Of a stretch of DNA of 6,636 nt, positions 1-4,954 are shown piece after piece. Within the stretch, counting starts at the first letter, position 1. Each line of letters begins with the position of its first letter. The stretch covers positions 1 through 6,636 of the forward strand of contig CALMBE010000266.1 of the NCBI GenBank assembly GCA_937860165.1, read 5' to 3'. The notes beneath the pieces are model-generated. The model saw only the letters and a program-made list of their open reading frames with translations, ran no database searches and was not told the DNA's origin. The DNA comes from an uncultured Planctomycetaceae bacterium. GTDB taxonomy: Bacteria; Planctomycetota; Planctomycetia; Pirellulales; Lacipirellulaceae. The translations under genes were made by a program, and so were the position numbers.

Positions 1-310
1 ATTGGCTCCGACCGACGTGATGCTCAACCTGTTCGAGTCTCTAGAAAATCGACCCGCGGAATTTGAGTTCCGTTATTTGCTCGGATTGCTACTCGTGCGT
101 CGCAGGACCCTGCGCCGCGATGACCATAAATATGACGATCAAGGACGCGAGGTGCTCATCTTGCACTGTGGTCGTCGCGACAAAGATTACGATCTGGTGG
201 TTGCCGAACCTTCGGCCGACAGGGCCTTGAAATTGCAGCAGCAGATGTTCGATTTGCTCTACGGCAACGCTGATCTGCAAATCCCGCCCGCAGAGGGCCC
301 TCAATCATGA
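1..310 (+). CDS. conserved hypothetical protein, C-terminal part (5' end outside window)
   Basis: The reading frame is open from the first base and ends at TGA 308-310, giving about 102 visible residues; the gene most likely begins upstream. A start inside the window (GTG at 17 or ATG at 20) cannot be excluded, but nothing upstream of them looks like a ribosome binding site. The visible part has a leucine-rich segment (FRYLLGLLLVRRR), a charged stretch with DDQGREVLILHC, and a helical end (DRALKLQQQMFDLLYG). There is no signal peptide, membrane helix or catalytic motif in this part. The layout resembles a planctomycete protein of unknown function that I have seen upstream of LolA-like lipoproteins; this is recollection. 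Its stop codon overlaps the start of the next gene in an ATGA arrangement, so the two are probably translationally coupled and may act together in the envelope. The function is unknown. Confidence 0.8.
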   Translation, partial: LAPTDVMLNLFESLENRPAEFEFRYLLGLLLVRRRTLRRDDHKYDDQGREVLILHCGRRDKDYDLVVAEPSADRALKLQQQMFDLLYGNADLQIPPAEGPQS

Positions 311-1464
311 AAGAGTTGAAACAACCAGCCGCTGCACGACGAATTCCACGAGACTTCCTCGAATCCGGCAGACTTGCATCGGTATTGCTTGTGCTTTTCT
401 GCTGCTCGGGTGCAACATGTTCGCGGTCGCTGCGGAACCCGTTTGCTGCGGTTGGTCCCCCCGCCCCAGAAGTTATCTTCCCCGGGGCGACGCTCGAACA
501 AATCATTGCTGCTGTCAATCAAAATGCCACCCGCATCCAAAACTATCAGACCAGCAATGCCTCGATTACGGTTCCCGGTGCGACATCGCTTCCCTTGCTT
601 CGTGGGAACATTGCCGCGGAACGGCCTGGCCGTTTGCGCTTGCAGGCATCCACCGCGATCACCGGGCCTGAAGTCGATCTAGGGAGCAACGATGAGCTCT
701 CTTGGTTCTGGGTCAAACGCAACGAACCCCCAGCTCTGTATTTTGCGCGGCACGACCAATTCGCTCAGTCCGCGGCCCAACAAGTGATGCCAATCGAACC
801 GGGCTGGCTGCTGGATGCCTTGGGATTCGCGCAATTTATTCCGACCGATTTCCACGAGGGGCCGATTAACCACAACGACGGCACGGTCGAGATTCGGTCG
901 GTCGTCCAATCGCGGATCGGCACATTGACCAAGAACACGGTAATTGATGCCCGCCGGGCTTGGATCCTCAAACAGCACATTTACGACGCTCGGGGCACTT
1001 TGCTCGCCAGTGCGGTTGCCCGGTCGCACCAGTATTATCCGACGGCCAATGTGTCGTTGCCGCAGGAAATTGAAATTCAATTGCCGGTGGCCCAGCTTTC
1101 GCTTTCGATCGACGTCGGCACGGTGCAAGTGAACCAACCGGGCTTGAATCCGGCGTTGTGGCAGATTCCCGTGTTAGCTGGTTACCAACAGATCGACCTG
1201 GGCACGGCACAAACGGGGACTGTTTCGGCAATGGGGGCCCCGGGCAGCAACGACTGGTCGACGCTAGCCTCGCCCGCTAGCATTGGAATCGAACCGCCCG
1301 GAGGTGCGATTCCTTCGTCTTACGAAGATCGGCCCGTAGCTCAATATGTCCTGCCACCGAGCCAGCCAGCAACCAGCACCTCGCCGATTCCAACGACAAT
1401 CGTCCCACAGCCATTGAATCAACACCTACCCCCGGGCGGAATTCCAGTGGGCCGAACTTATTAG
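307..1464 (+). CDS. probable envelope lipoprotein, LolA/LolB-like
   Basis: This 385-residue protein starts at the ATG that overlaps the previous stop (ATGA). The N-terminus carries arginines (R11, R12, R15, R22) followed by a short hydrophobic stretch (LASVLLVLF, about 23-31) and a cysteine-rich CCSGATC ending at C38. This looks like a lipoprotein signal, though Thr just before the Cys is a poor lipobox fit, so plain secretion is possible. Residues about 60-290 read as alternating beta strands: an early helix (LEQIIAAVNQNATRIQNYQT), then stretches such as LRGNIAAERPGRLRLQAS, LSWFWVKR, VIDARRAWILKQHIYDARG and LPQEIEIQLP. That order is typical of LolA/LolB-fold lipid-binding proteins, which carry lipoproteins or lipids between membranes. 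The last ~90 residues are rich in Pro, Ser and Thr and probably disordered. The lipoprotein role is fairly secure; the lipid-carrier role is inferred from fold-like pattern only. Confidence 0.8.
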   Translation: MKELKQPAAARRIPRDFLESGRLASVLLVLFCCSGATCSRSLRNPFAAVGPPAPEVIFPGATLEQIIAAVNQNATRIQNYQTSNASITVPGATSLPLLRGNIAAERPGRLRLQASTAITGPEVDLGSNDELSWFWVKRNEPPALYFARHDQFAQSAAQQVMPIEPGWLLDALGFAQFIPTDFHEGPINHNDGTVEIRSVVQSRIGTLTKNTVIDARRAWILKQHIYDARGTLLASAVARSHQYYPTANVSLPQEIEIQLPVAQLSLSIDVGTVQVNQPGLNPALWQIPVLAGYQQIDLGTAQTGTVSAMGAPGSNDWSTLASPASIGIEPPGGAIPSSYEDRPVAQYVLPPSQPATSTSPIPTTIVPQPLNQHLPPGGIPVGRTY

Positions 1465-1545
1465 CCCGCACAACTCCCAGAAACCCACCCCACCAGCCGG
1501 ACCAACACTTTGGCCCGGGACTTTCAATATGCGTCGCTGGGGGTT

Positions 1546-2094
1546 TTATCGGCTCCAGATACCCAGCCTCTCGGCCTGGGCTTTTTCTTGCGCGCGGCGC
1601 AATCGGTTCTTGAGCGACTGGCCATAGTCGTAGGCCAACTTCGCCCGTGCGAGACCGGCAGCAACCAGTTCCTCGTTGAGTAGCTTCCCGTCGTGCCAAG
1701 CGAACACCAGGTGCCTGCCATATTGATCGACGGCTTCTCCATCGACAGTCAGTTTCAAACGTCCCCCAGCATCGGCGACAAATCGCTTGGTGAAGGCGGT
1801 TGCTTCGGGACCCCAAGCTTGGACGGGGGTGTCCTCCTTGACGGTTTCCGGAGTATCGACTCCCTGCAAGCGGACGCGGAGGTGATTCCGCTTGAGAAGC
1901 ATGGTATCGCCATCGACAACCCGCAGAATTTCATAAACTCCCGGCTCGACGGCCCCAGGTCCTGCCGGATTCGATGCTTGTTGATCTTGTCGAGGTAAGT
2001 AGGGCTCGAGCCATTTGCCGAGTCCCCAAAACACAAGCAAGACCACGATCGTGAGCAGTTGATACCGTGGATCTTTACGCAATTTGCGGGACAT
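1546..2094 (-). CDS. membrane-anchored thermonuclease (SNase-like) family protein
   Basis: It is a staphylococcal-nuclease-like enzyme of 182 residues counted from ATG 2094; an in-frame GTG at 2106 would add four residues. Neither start has a clear ribosome binding site. Basic N-terminus (MSRKLRKDPR), then one membrane helix at about 12-29 (LLTIVVLLVFWGLG), so the catalytic domain should face the periplasm. A Pro/Ala-rich linker leads to the domain from about residue 52. The active-site set is complete: VVDGDT (D61, D63), VRLQGVDTPET with R75, D80 and E83, and DQYGRHLVF with R127. These match Arg35, Asp40, Glu43 and Arg87 of the S. aureus enzyme, with D63 at the calcium-ligand position. Family members cut DNA or RNA using Ca2+. 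It lies 60 bases downstream of the Cys4 gene on the same strand, a likely operon, and converges on the lipoprotein gene 81 bases away; no convincing terminator was seen between them. Confidence 0.92.
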   Translation of the reverse strand: MSRKLRKDPRYQLLTIVVLLVFWGLGKWLEPYLPRQDQQASNPAGPGAVEPGVYEILRVVDGDTMLLKRNHLRVRLQGVDTPETVKEDTPVQAWGPEATAFTKRFVADAGGRLKLTVDGEAVDQYGRHLVFAWHDGKLLNEELVAAGLARAKLAYDYGQSLKNRLRRAQEKAQAERLGIWSR

Positions 2095-2154
2095 TAAATC
2101 GACCACTTCAGCAAATGAAGATTAGAAGTGGGGCAGAGGTGCAAGCCCGCAGGC

Positions 2155-2460
2155 CTAGTTTTGACTGAACCCAACTTGCTGAGACATGGCTCGACCGAGA
2201 GGATTTTTGATAAAGCGTGTTCGACAATCACTGCACAAATCAAATCGATCATTGTGGTAAACTTGATCGTCGAGGGAAGAGTATTCGCTGCCTTCGTGGG
2301 CCTCGAGAATATCTTGAAGCTCTTGCAGATTGTCTCGATCATCGTCGGCATCCGCTTCCGTGGGATCTAAGGCCGCATAGACTTCTATCCGCACGACATA
2401 TCGCAAATCGCGTTTGGAATCGATCGGTTGCTTGCAACAATCGCATGTGTAATGAATCAT
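2155..2460 (-). CDS. small Cys4 zinc-ribbon-like protein, function unknown
   Basis: This 101-residue soluble protein starts at ATG 2460. On the minus strand AAGGAG lies eight bases before this ATG, the best ribosome binding site in the window, which settles the start over an in-frame TTG six bases upstream. Two CxxC pairs sit at opposite ends: C6/C9 in YTCDCCKQPI (with an extra C8) and C76/C79 in DLCSDCRTRF, a spacing that suits one zinc-ribbon site closing a ~65-residue insertion. The insertion has a beta-rich part (YVVRIEVYAAL), a very acidic stretch (EADADDDRD) and a helix (LQELQDILEAHEG). The C-terminus NPLGRAMSQQ is reminiscent of zinc-ribbon proteins I associate with planctomycetes. No enzyme motif is visible. 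It probably heads an operon with the nuclease gene. A nucleic-acid or protein-binding role is a guess. Confidence 0.85.
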   Translation of the reverse strand: MIHYTCDCCKQPIDSKRDLRYVVRIEVYAALDPTEADADDDRDNLQELQDILEAHEGSEYSSLDDQVYHNDRFDLCSDCRTRFIKNPLGRAMSQQVGFSQN

Positions 2461-2709
2461 CTGCAATTCTCCTTGATGCCAGATTGCTATTATTCTGCCC
2501 GACGCGCTCGCCGACTTCCCTGTCGTTTCATCCTATTCTGAGGTCGAAGCCGAAAGCAAGCCGATCTCATTGAGTTTTTTGCCAATGGGGGATTGGGGTA
2601 TGAAGGCACCTGCTTCAGATGCTGCAGAGCAAATCGCGTGCCTTTCACTGCCGAAATTCCTGTTTCATGTGAGTTTACCCGCAGAGAGCGCTTCACGTTG
2701 CTTTAGCGT

Positions 2710-2808
2710 AGAGTGTCCTAGGAATGACCAAACTCTGGCGAGTTCGGCTACGGTTCTTAGGGTTTCTAGGTAGCCGAAGTTGCCAGACTTTGGTGACGAG
2801 CACACTCT
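2710..2808. repeat. imperfect ~40-base inverted repeat (long hairpin element)
   Basis: The left arm is 2710-2751 and the right arm 2770-2808, with an 18-base loop. The inner 18 bases pair at 16 positions: TCTGGCGAGTTCGGCTAC (2734-2751) against GTAGCCGAAGTTGCCAGA (2770-2787). The outer part continues with AGAGTGT (left) against ACACTCT (right) and ACCAAA (left) against TTTGGT (right), broken by a three-base bulge and a few mismatches. Such a stem could form a cruciform, act as a terminator-like structure, or be a non-autonomous mobile repeat. It resembles intergenic hairpins I associate with planctomycete genomes, but copy number cannot be seen here. Confidence 0.75.
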
Positions 2809-3174
2809 GAATAAGCTCAGGAAGTTTCTCAGGTTAGCCACCCTCCCGGGGGATAGTATTTGCGAGCGAATTCGCCCCTGATGGTTTCTCGCTTCTACAT
2901 TCAGATAGGGGGTTCTCCATTAGTGCCTTCTTGTCAAGTCCTTACCGTTCAGGCATTTATCCTATTCTGCGAAACGAGGAGAGTCCTCTGAAATCCCATT
3001 TAGTGAATTCGCAAAAAAGCTCGCTGGCCCCCAGATTTTGCGGTCATCCACTATGGTCAGAAATCCCCTCCTCAGCATACTTGAGAGTTATTGGGTTGCT
3101 TGTTCACGATTCAAGGAAATCCGAATGAGGGGCATGTTGCACCGGGCCCCTCGGGAACTTTTTGCTTGGTGATC

Positions 3175-3191
3175 GCTCGAATCGAACGAGC
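3175..3191. promoter_or_regulatory. candidate operator dyad upstream of the HTH gene
   Basis: GCTCG-N7-CGAGC is a perfect 5+5 inverted repeat centred about 55 bases before the ATG of the HTH gene. Position and symmetry suit a dimeric regulator, possibly the HTH protein itself, since GerE-type proteins often bind such dyads. A dyad this short also arises by chance, so this is only a candidate. Confidence 0.3.
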
Positions 3192-3237
3192 TTAACGAAA
3201 TCTATTGGTTGGGGAATTGAACTAGAAGAGGAATGCG

Positions 3238-3522
3238 ATGGCAACGAATATGAAAGACAAAATCGCCGCCTTGACACCGCGGCAACTCGAAGTTGTGCGG
3301 CTGGTGAGTTTGGGCTGCATCGTGGAGGAAATTGCGAACATTCTCGACTTAGCCGTCAGTACGGTGGACAACCACAAAGCGGCTGCCATGAGAACCCTGG
3401 GGACAGATAAGGCGACTCTCCTGACGCGGTTGGCAATCAAGTACCAAATCAGTCCCATGGATGATAAACTCACTCGCGCCGAGAAACGCAAGAGCGGTCG
3501 CAGTGGCGACGGGTGGAACTAG
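3238..3522 (+). CDS. stand-alone LuxR/GerE-type helix-turn-helix protein
   Basis: This 94-residue DNA-binding protein starts at ATG 3238, with GAAGAGG (3225-3231) six bases upstream as a good ribosome binding site. A GerE/LuxR C-terminal domain fills residues 12-70: LTPRQLEVVRLVSLG opens it as LTPRExEVL does in the family, IVEEIANILDLAVSTV forms the scaffold helix and turn, and STVDNHKAAAMRTLG is the recognition helix. There is no receiver, PAS or autoinducer domain and no membrane segment, so its activity must be set by expression or a partner. The tail (DKLTRAEKRKSGRSGDGWN) is basic and ends in a pattern I recall from Pirellulales relatives, suggesting a conserved lineage-specific regulator. 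It stands alone: about 780 empty bases precede it and the sigma-54-controlled microprotein unit follows on the same strand. Its targets are unknown. It is not a sigma-54 activator, because it lacks the AAA+ domain. Confidence 0.88.
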   Translation: MATNMKDKIAALTPRQLEVVRLVSLGCIVEEIANILDLAVSTVDNHKAAAMRTLGTDKATLLTRLAIKYQISPMDDKLTRAEKRKSGRSGDGWN

Positions 3523-3818
3523 AGTTCCATACAGATTGGATGAGTCGCAGGCTTCCCGCGACCTTCTGCAGGGCCGCTCAGTTTTATCTGTCATTCCCGC
3601 GCAGAGCTTGCCCAGGATCGGCTTTATCGCTATGACAATTTGAAAAATTGCTCGGCCCTGCGGCCTTCTGCGCGATTCTGAAAAAATTGGGCCCTGGTTG
3701 GAAAAGATTCAATTTCTAGAAACCGCACGGATCGCGGTTTCGGCTTGGAAATGGAATTTTGTAACGATCAGGAAAGCAAATTAGCCCGAAACCGTGTTCC
3801 GAACCGGTCCCGACCTGC
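3523..3818. other. intergenic region upstream of the sigma-54 promoter
   Basis: No gene is visible. Just after the HTH stop there is a weak hairpin, GTCGC (3544-3548) with GCGAC (3558-3562). An A/T hairpin CAATTT/AAATTG lies at 3636-3650. The main element is the GAAACCGC dyad at 3719-3741, annotated separately. Related GAAACCG (3788-3794) and CCGAACCGG (3803 region) words sit between the dyad and the promoter. Confidence 0.5.
3719..3741. promoter_or_regulatory. perfect dyad, candidate enhancer (UAS) for the sigma-54 promoter
   Basis: GAAACCGC-N7-GCGGTTTC is a perfect 8+8 inverted repeat. Its centre lies about 115 bases before the predicted sigma-54 transcription start, within the range where AAA+ enhancer-binding activators usually bind. 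A further single copy of the half-site, CCGAAACCG, occurs at about 3786-3794 between dyad and promoter. No T run follows, so it is not a typical intrinsic terminator. The symmetry and spacing are seen in the sequence; the enhancer role is inferred. Confidence 0.5.
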
Positions 3819-3819
3819 T

Positions 3820-3835
3820 TGGCACCAAGATTGCA
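3820..3835 (+). promoter_or_regulatory. near-consensus sigma-54 (RpoN) promoter
   Basis: TGGCACCAAGATTGCA matches the -24/-12 consensus TGGCACG-N4-TTGCW at every fixed position except one (C instead of G after TGGCAC). The invariant GG (3821-3822) and GC (3833-3834) are separated by exactly ten bases, as required. Transcription would start at about 3846, just before a leader hairpin and 74 bases upstream of a 32-codon frame with a good ribosome binding site. A dyad suited to an enhancer-binding protein lies upstream. Chance matches exist in any genome, but the combination of exact spacing, intergenic location and downstream frame is good support. Confidence 0.62.
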
Positions 3836-3846
3836 CTGGTGTGGTC

Positions 3847-3890
3847 AATCGGGTTCTGAGAGGCAATTTACCTGACCCGATTCTGTCGGG
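3847..3890 (+). promoter_or_regulatory. foldable 5' leader of the microprotein gene with two exclusive stems
   Basis: AATCGGGT (3847-3854) pairs perfectly with ACCCGATT (3875-3882), with a small inner AGG/CCT extension, forming a hairpin at the very 5' end of the predicted transcript. The sequence CCCGA (3876-3880) can instead pair with TCGGG (3886-3890) around a five-base loop. The two stems share bases and cannot form together. Neither covers the ribosome binding site at 3909-3912, so a role in mRNA stability or early attenuation is more plausible than direct occlusion. Pairing is read from the sequence; function is inferred. Confidence 0.4.
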
Positions 3891-3919
3891 GAATTTGTTA
3901 CCGAGAATGGAGACACACC

Positions 3920-4018
3920 ATGTTTAGTCCGACACTCTTGTTTGCTTGCTGTGGTTTTTTAGTGTATTGCGCACTGGACATCCTTCGCACGAAATCAAGT
4001 CGATCCATCCAGCACTGA
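3920..4018 (+). CDS. 32-residue single-helix membrane microprotein
   Basis: A short frame runs from ATG 3920 to TGA 4016-4018. GGAG (3909-3912) lies seven bases before the ATG, a good ribosome binding site by the standard of this window. The product has a hydrophobic segment at residues 4-20 (PTLLFACCGFLVYCALD region) followed by a basic tail (RTKSSRSIQH), the make-up of a small one-pass inner-membrane protein with its C-terminus in the cytoplasm. Three cysteines (C10, C11, C17) lie in or near the helix. I recognise no family. It follows the sigma-54 promoter and foldable leader, which suggests conditional expression under some nutritional or envelope signal. No clear terminator follows. Homologues in related genomes would settle whether it is real; without them it could be a chance frame. 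Confidence 0.5.
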   Translation: MFSPTLLFACCGFLVYCALDILRTKSSRSIQH

Positions 4019-4061
4019 TATTTATCGGGGCGAGGGCGGTGTCCTAACTTCAGAACATTTG

Positions 4062-4250
4062 AACCACGACGACACAACGACACAACGAAAAGGCAGTATA
4101 GCCTTCGAGTGATCCCTGTGATCGACAGGAATCCTGCAGTTTTCTGCTCAAAATGGGTCCTTGTTTTAGTGCCATGTCAAATCTTGGCGTTGTCAATGTA
4201 CTCGGTTCATTTTCTCTTATTGTCCGTTGTGCCGTCGTGCCGTCGTGGTT
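4062..4250. repeat. 189-base MITE-like segment with octamer-repeat inverted ends
   Basis: The left end (4062-4088) and the reverse complement of the right end (4224-4250) match at 23 of 27 positions, and all four differences are A/G. Each end is AACC-type sequence followed by three tandem octamers of form CACRACGR (left: 4065-4072, 4073-4080, 4081-4088). The interior is A/T-richer than the ends and has a small hairpin around CCTGT/ACAGG (4111-4133). No transposase or credible gene lies inside; an open frame on the minus strand merely follows the repeat. Length, inverted ends and lack of coding suit a non-autonomous mobile or hairpin element, but no flanking target duplication was identified. 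Confidence 0.7.
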
Positions 4251-4317
4251 AAACAATTTAGGACATTACCGGGATGAGTTCCTCTGCCGGTGTTGGTTCA
4301 GAGGTTAAGATACAGGG

Positions 4318-4815
4318 ATGGTTCATCCCGCTCGAATGCCGATCGCTGACTTGTTGAAGGAATGCAAGATTGTCCGCACGCGGCGAACTGGTCCGGGTGG
4401 GCAACACCGCAACAAGGTGGAGACCGCGGTAGTGATCGAGCATCTCCCCACCGGCATTCGCGCCGAGGCGAGCGAGCGTCGCAGCCAGCACGTCAATCAT
4501 CAATTGGCGATTTTCCGCTTGCGCGTGAAGTTAGCCCTGGGGCTCCGGGCGGACCCCGAGGAGTGTCCCAGCCCCGAATGGCAGAGCCGCGTGTCCGGTA
4601 GCCGGATCGCGGTGAGTGCTTCCCACGACGACTTTCCGGCCTTGTTGGCGGAAGTGCTCGACACCCTGGCAGCGACTGATTTCGAGCTGCCCCCTCAGGC
4701 GGTACGGTTTGGTGTTACTACTTCGCAACTCACTAAGTTCCTCAAACATGAACCCGAGGCTTGGCTCTTAGTCAATCGGGGCCGCCAATCTTTCGGCTTG
4801 CCCCAGTATCATTGA
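4318..4815 (+). CDS. GGQ-domain release-factor-like protein (putative peptidyl-tRNA hydrolase)
   Basis: This 165-residue protein is related to class-I release factors and rescue factors such as ArfB and PrfH. Residues about 8-75 form the catalytic domain: RTRRTGPGGQHRNKVETAV carries the GGQ tripeptide at 27-29, whose Gln helps a water attack the ester bond of peptidyl-tRNA in the ribosome; the usual HLPTGI and the RSQHVNHQLAIFRLRVKL helix follow. The stop-codon-reading domain of RF1/RF2 is absent. Unlike ArfB, which ends in a short basic tail for the mRNA channel, this protein has ~85 further residues, including a helical pair (FGVTTSQLTKFLKHEPEAWLLVNRGRQ) with helix-turn-helix character. A stop lies in frame at 4306-4308, so ATG 4318 or ATG 4336 is the start; 4318 gives the N-terminus I recall from planctomycete relatives. 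It probably acts in release on stalled or unusual ribosomes; the substrate is inferred. Confidence 0.88.
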   Translation: MVHPARMPIADLLKECKIVRTRRTGPGGQHRNKVETAVVIEHLPTGIRAEASERRSQHVNHQLAIFRLRVKLALGLRADPEECPSPEWQSRVSGSRIAVSASHDDFPALLAEVLDTLAATDFELPPQAVRFGVTTSQLTKFLKHEPEAWLLVNRGRQSFGLPQYH

Positions 4816-4954
4816 GTCCTCTCTCGCCAATAAAGTGTTGCTCACCTACAATCCGTAACGGCGATCGCCAACCGCCGAATTGTTCGTTGGTTGGAGTCTG
4901 GAAGACATCGCTCCGTTACAGACTACCCTCGCACTCAGATCTCCCGGATAACTC

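Larger units (their letters stand above)
2461..3237. other. long intergenic region without a credible gene
   Basis: About 780 bases separate the divergently placed Cys4 gene and HTH gene. Open frames at 2570-2773 (+) and 2931-3128 (+) lack ribosome binding sites and recognisable protein features; the first runs into the inverted repeat at 2710-2808. Promoters for both flanking genes should lie here, but no clean -35/-10 pair could be assigned. Other contents are a GCGAATTCGC palindrome (2867-2876), two copies of TCCTATTCTG (2531-2540 and 2960-2969), a weak G/C hairpin followed by five T at about 3141-3163, and a small dyad at 3175-3191. Confidence 0.6.

Noticed and set aside
1465..1545. possible bidirectional terminator between the convergent genes
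   Set aside because: AAACCC..CCAGC and GCTGGGGGTTT can pair only with gaps and across a loop of about 40 bases; too weak to call.
2570..2773. 67-codon open frame (+)
   Set aside because: There is no ribosome binding site and its 3' half is the left arm and loop of the inverted repeat.
2931..3128. 65-codon open frame (+)
   Set aside because: TTG start, no ribosome binding site and a composition unlike the real genes; probably chance.
3745..3927. 60-codon open frame (+) over the sigma-54 promoter
   Set aside because: It uses a TTG start without a ribosome binding site, has no protein-like pattern, and overlaps the promoter and leader signals.
4062..4250. CRISPR-like array
   Set aside because: The octamers are contiguous and inverted at the two ends, with no regular spacers of CRISPR length and no cas genes in the window.
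4050..4256. 68-codon open frame (-) across the MITE-like segment
   Set aside because: Both ends are octamer repeats read through as codons; no protein features.
4274..4357. 27-codon frame from ATG 4274 just before the GGQ gene
   Set aside because: It has no ribosome binding site, has no recognisable features and overlaps the start of the GGQ gene in another frame.
4855..4919. GTAACGG/CCGTTAC arms and GGCGATCGCC palindrome before the HAD gene
   Set aside because: Arms of seven bases 51 bases apart and a single HIP1-like palindrome are within chance expectation.
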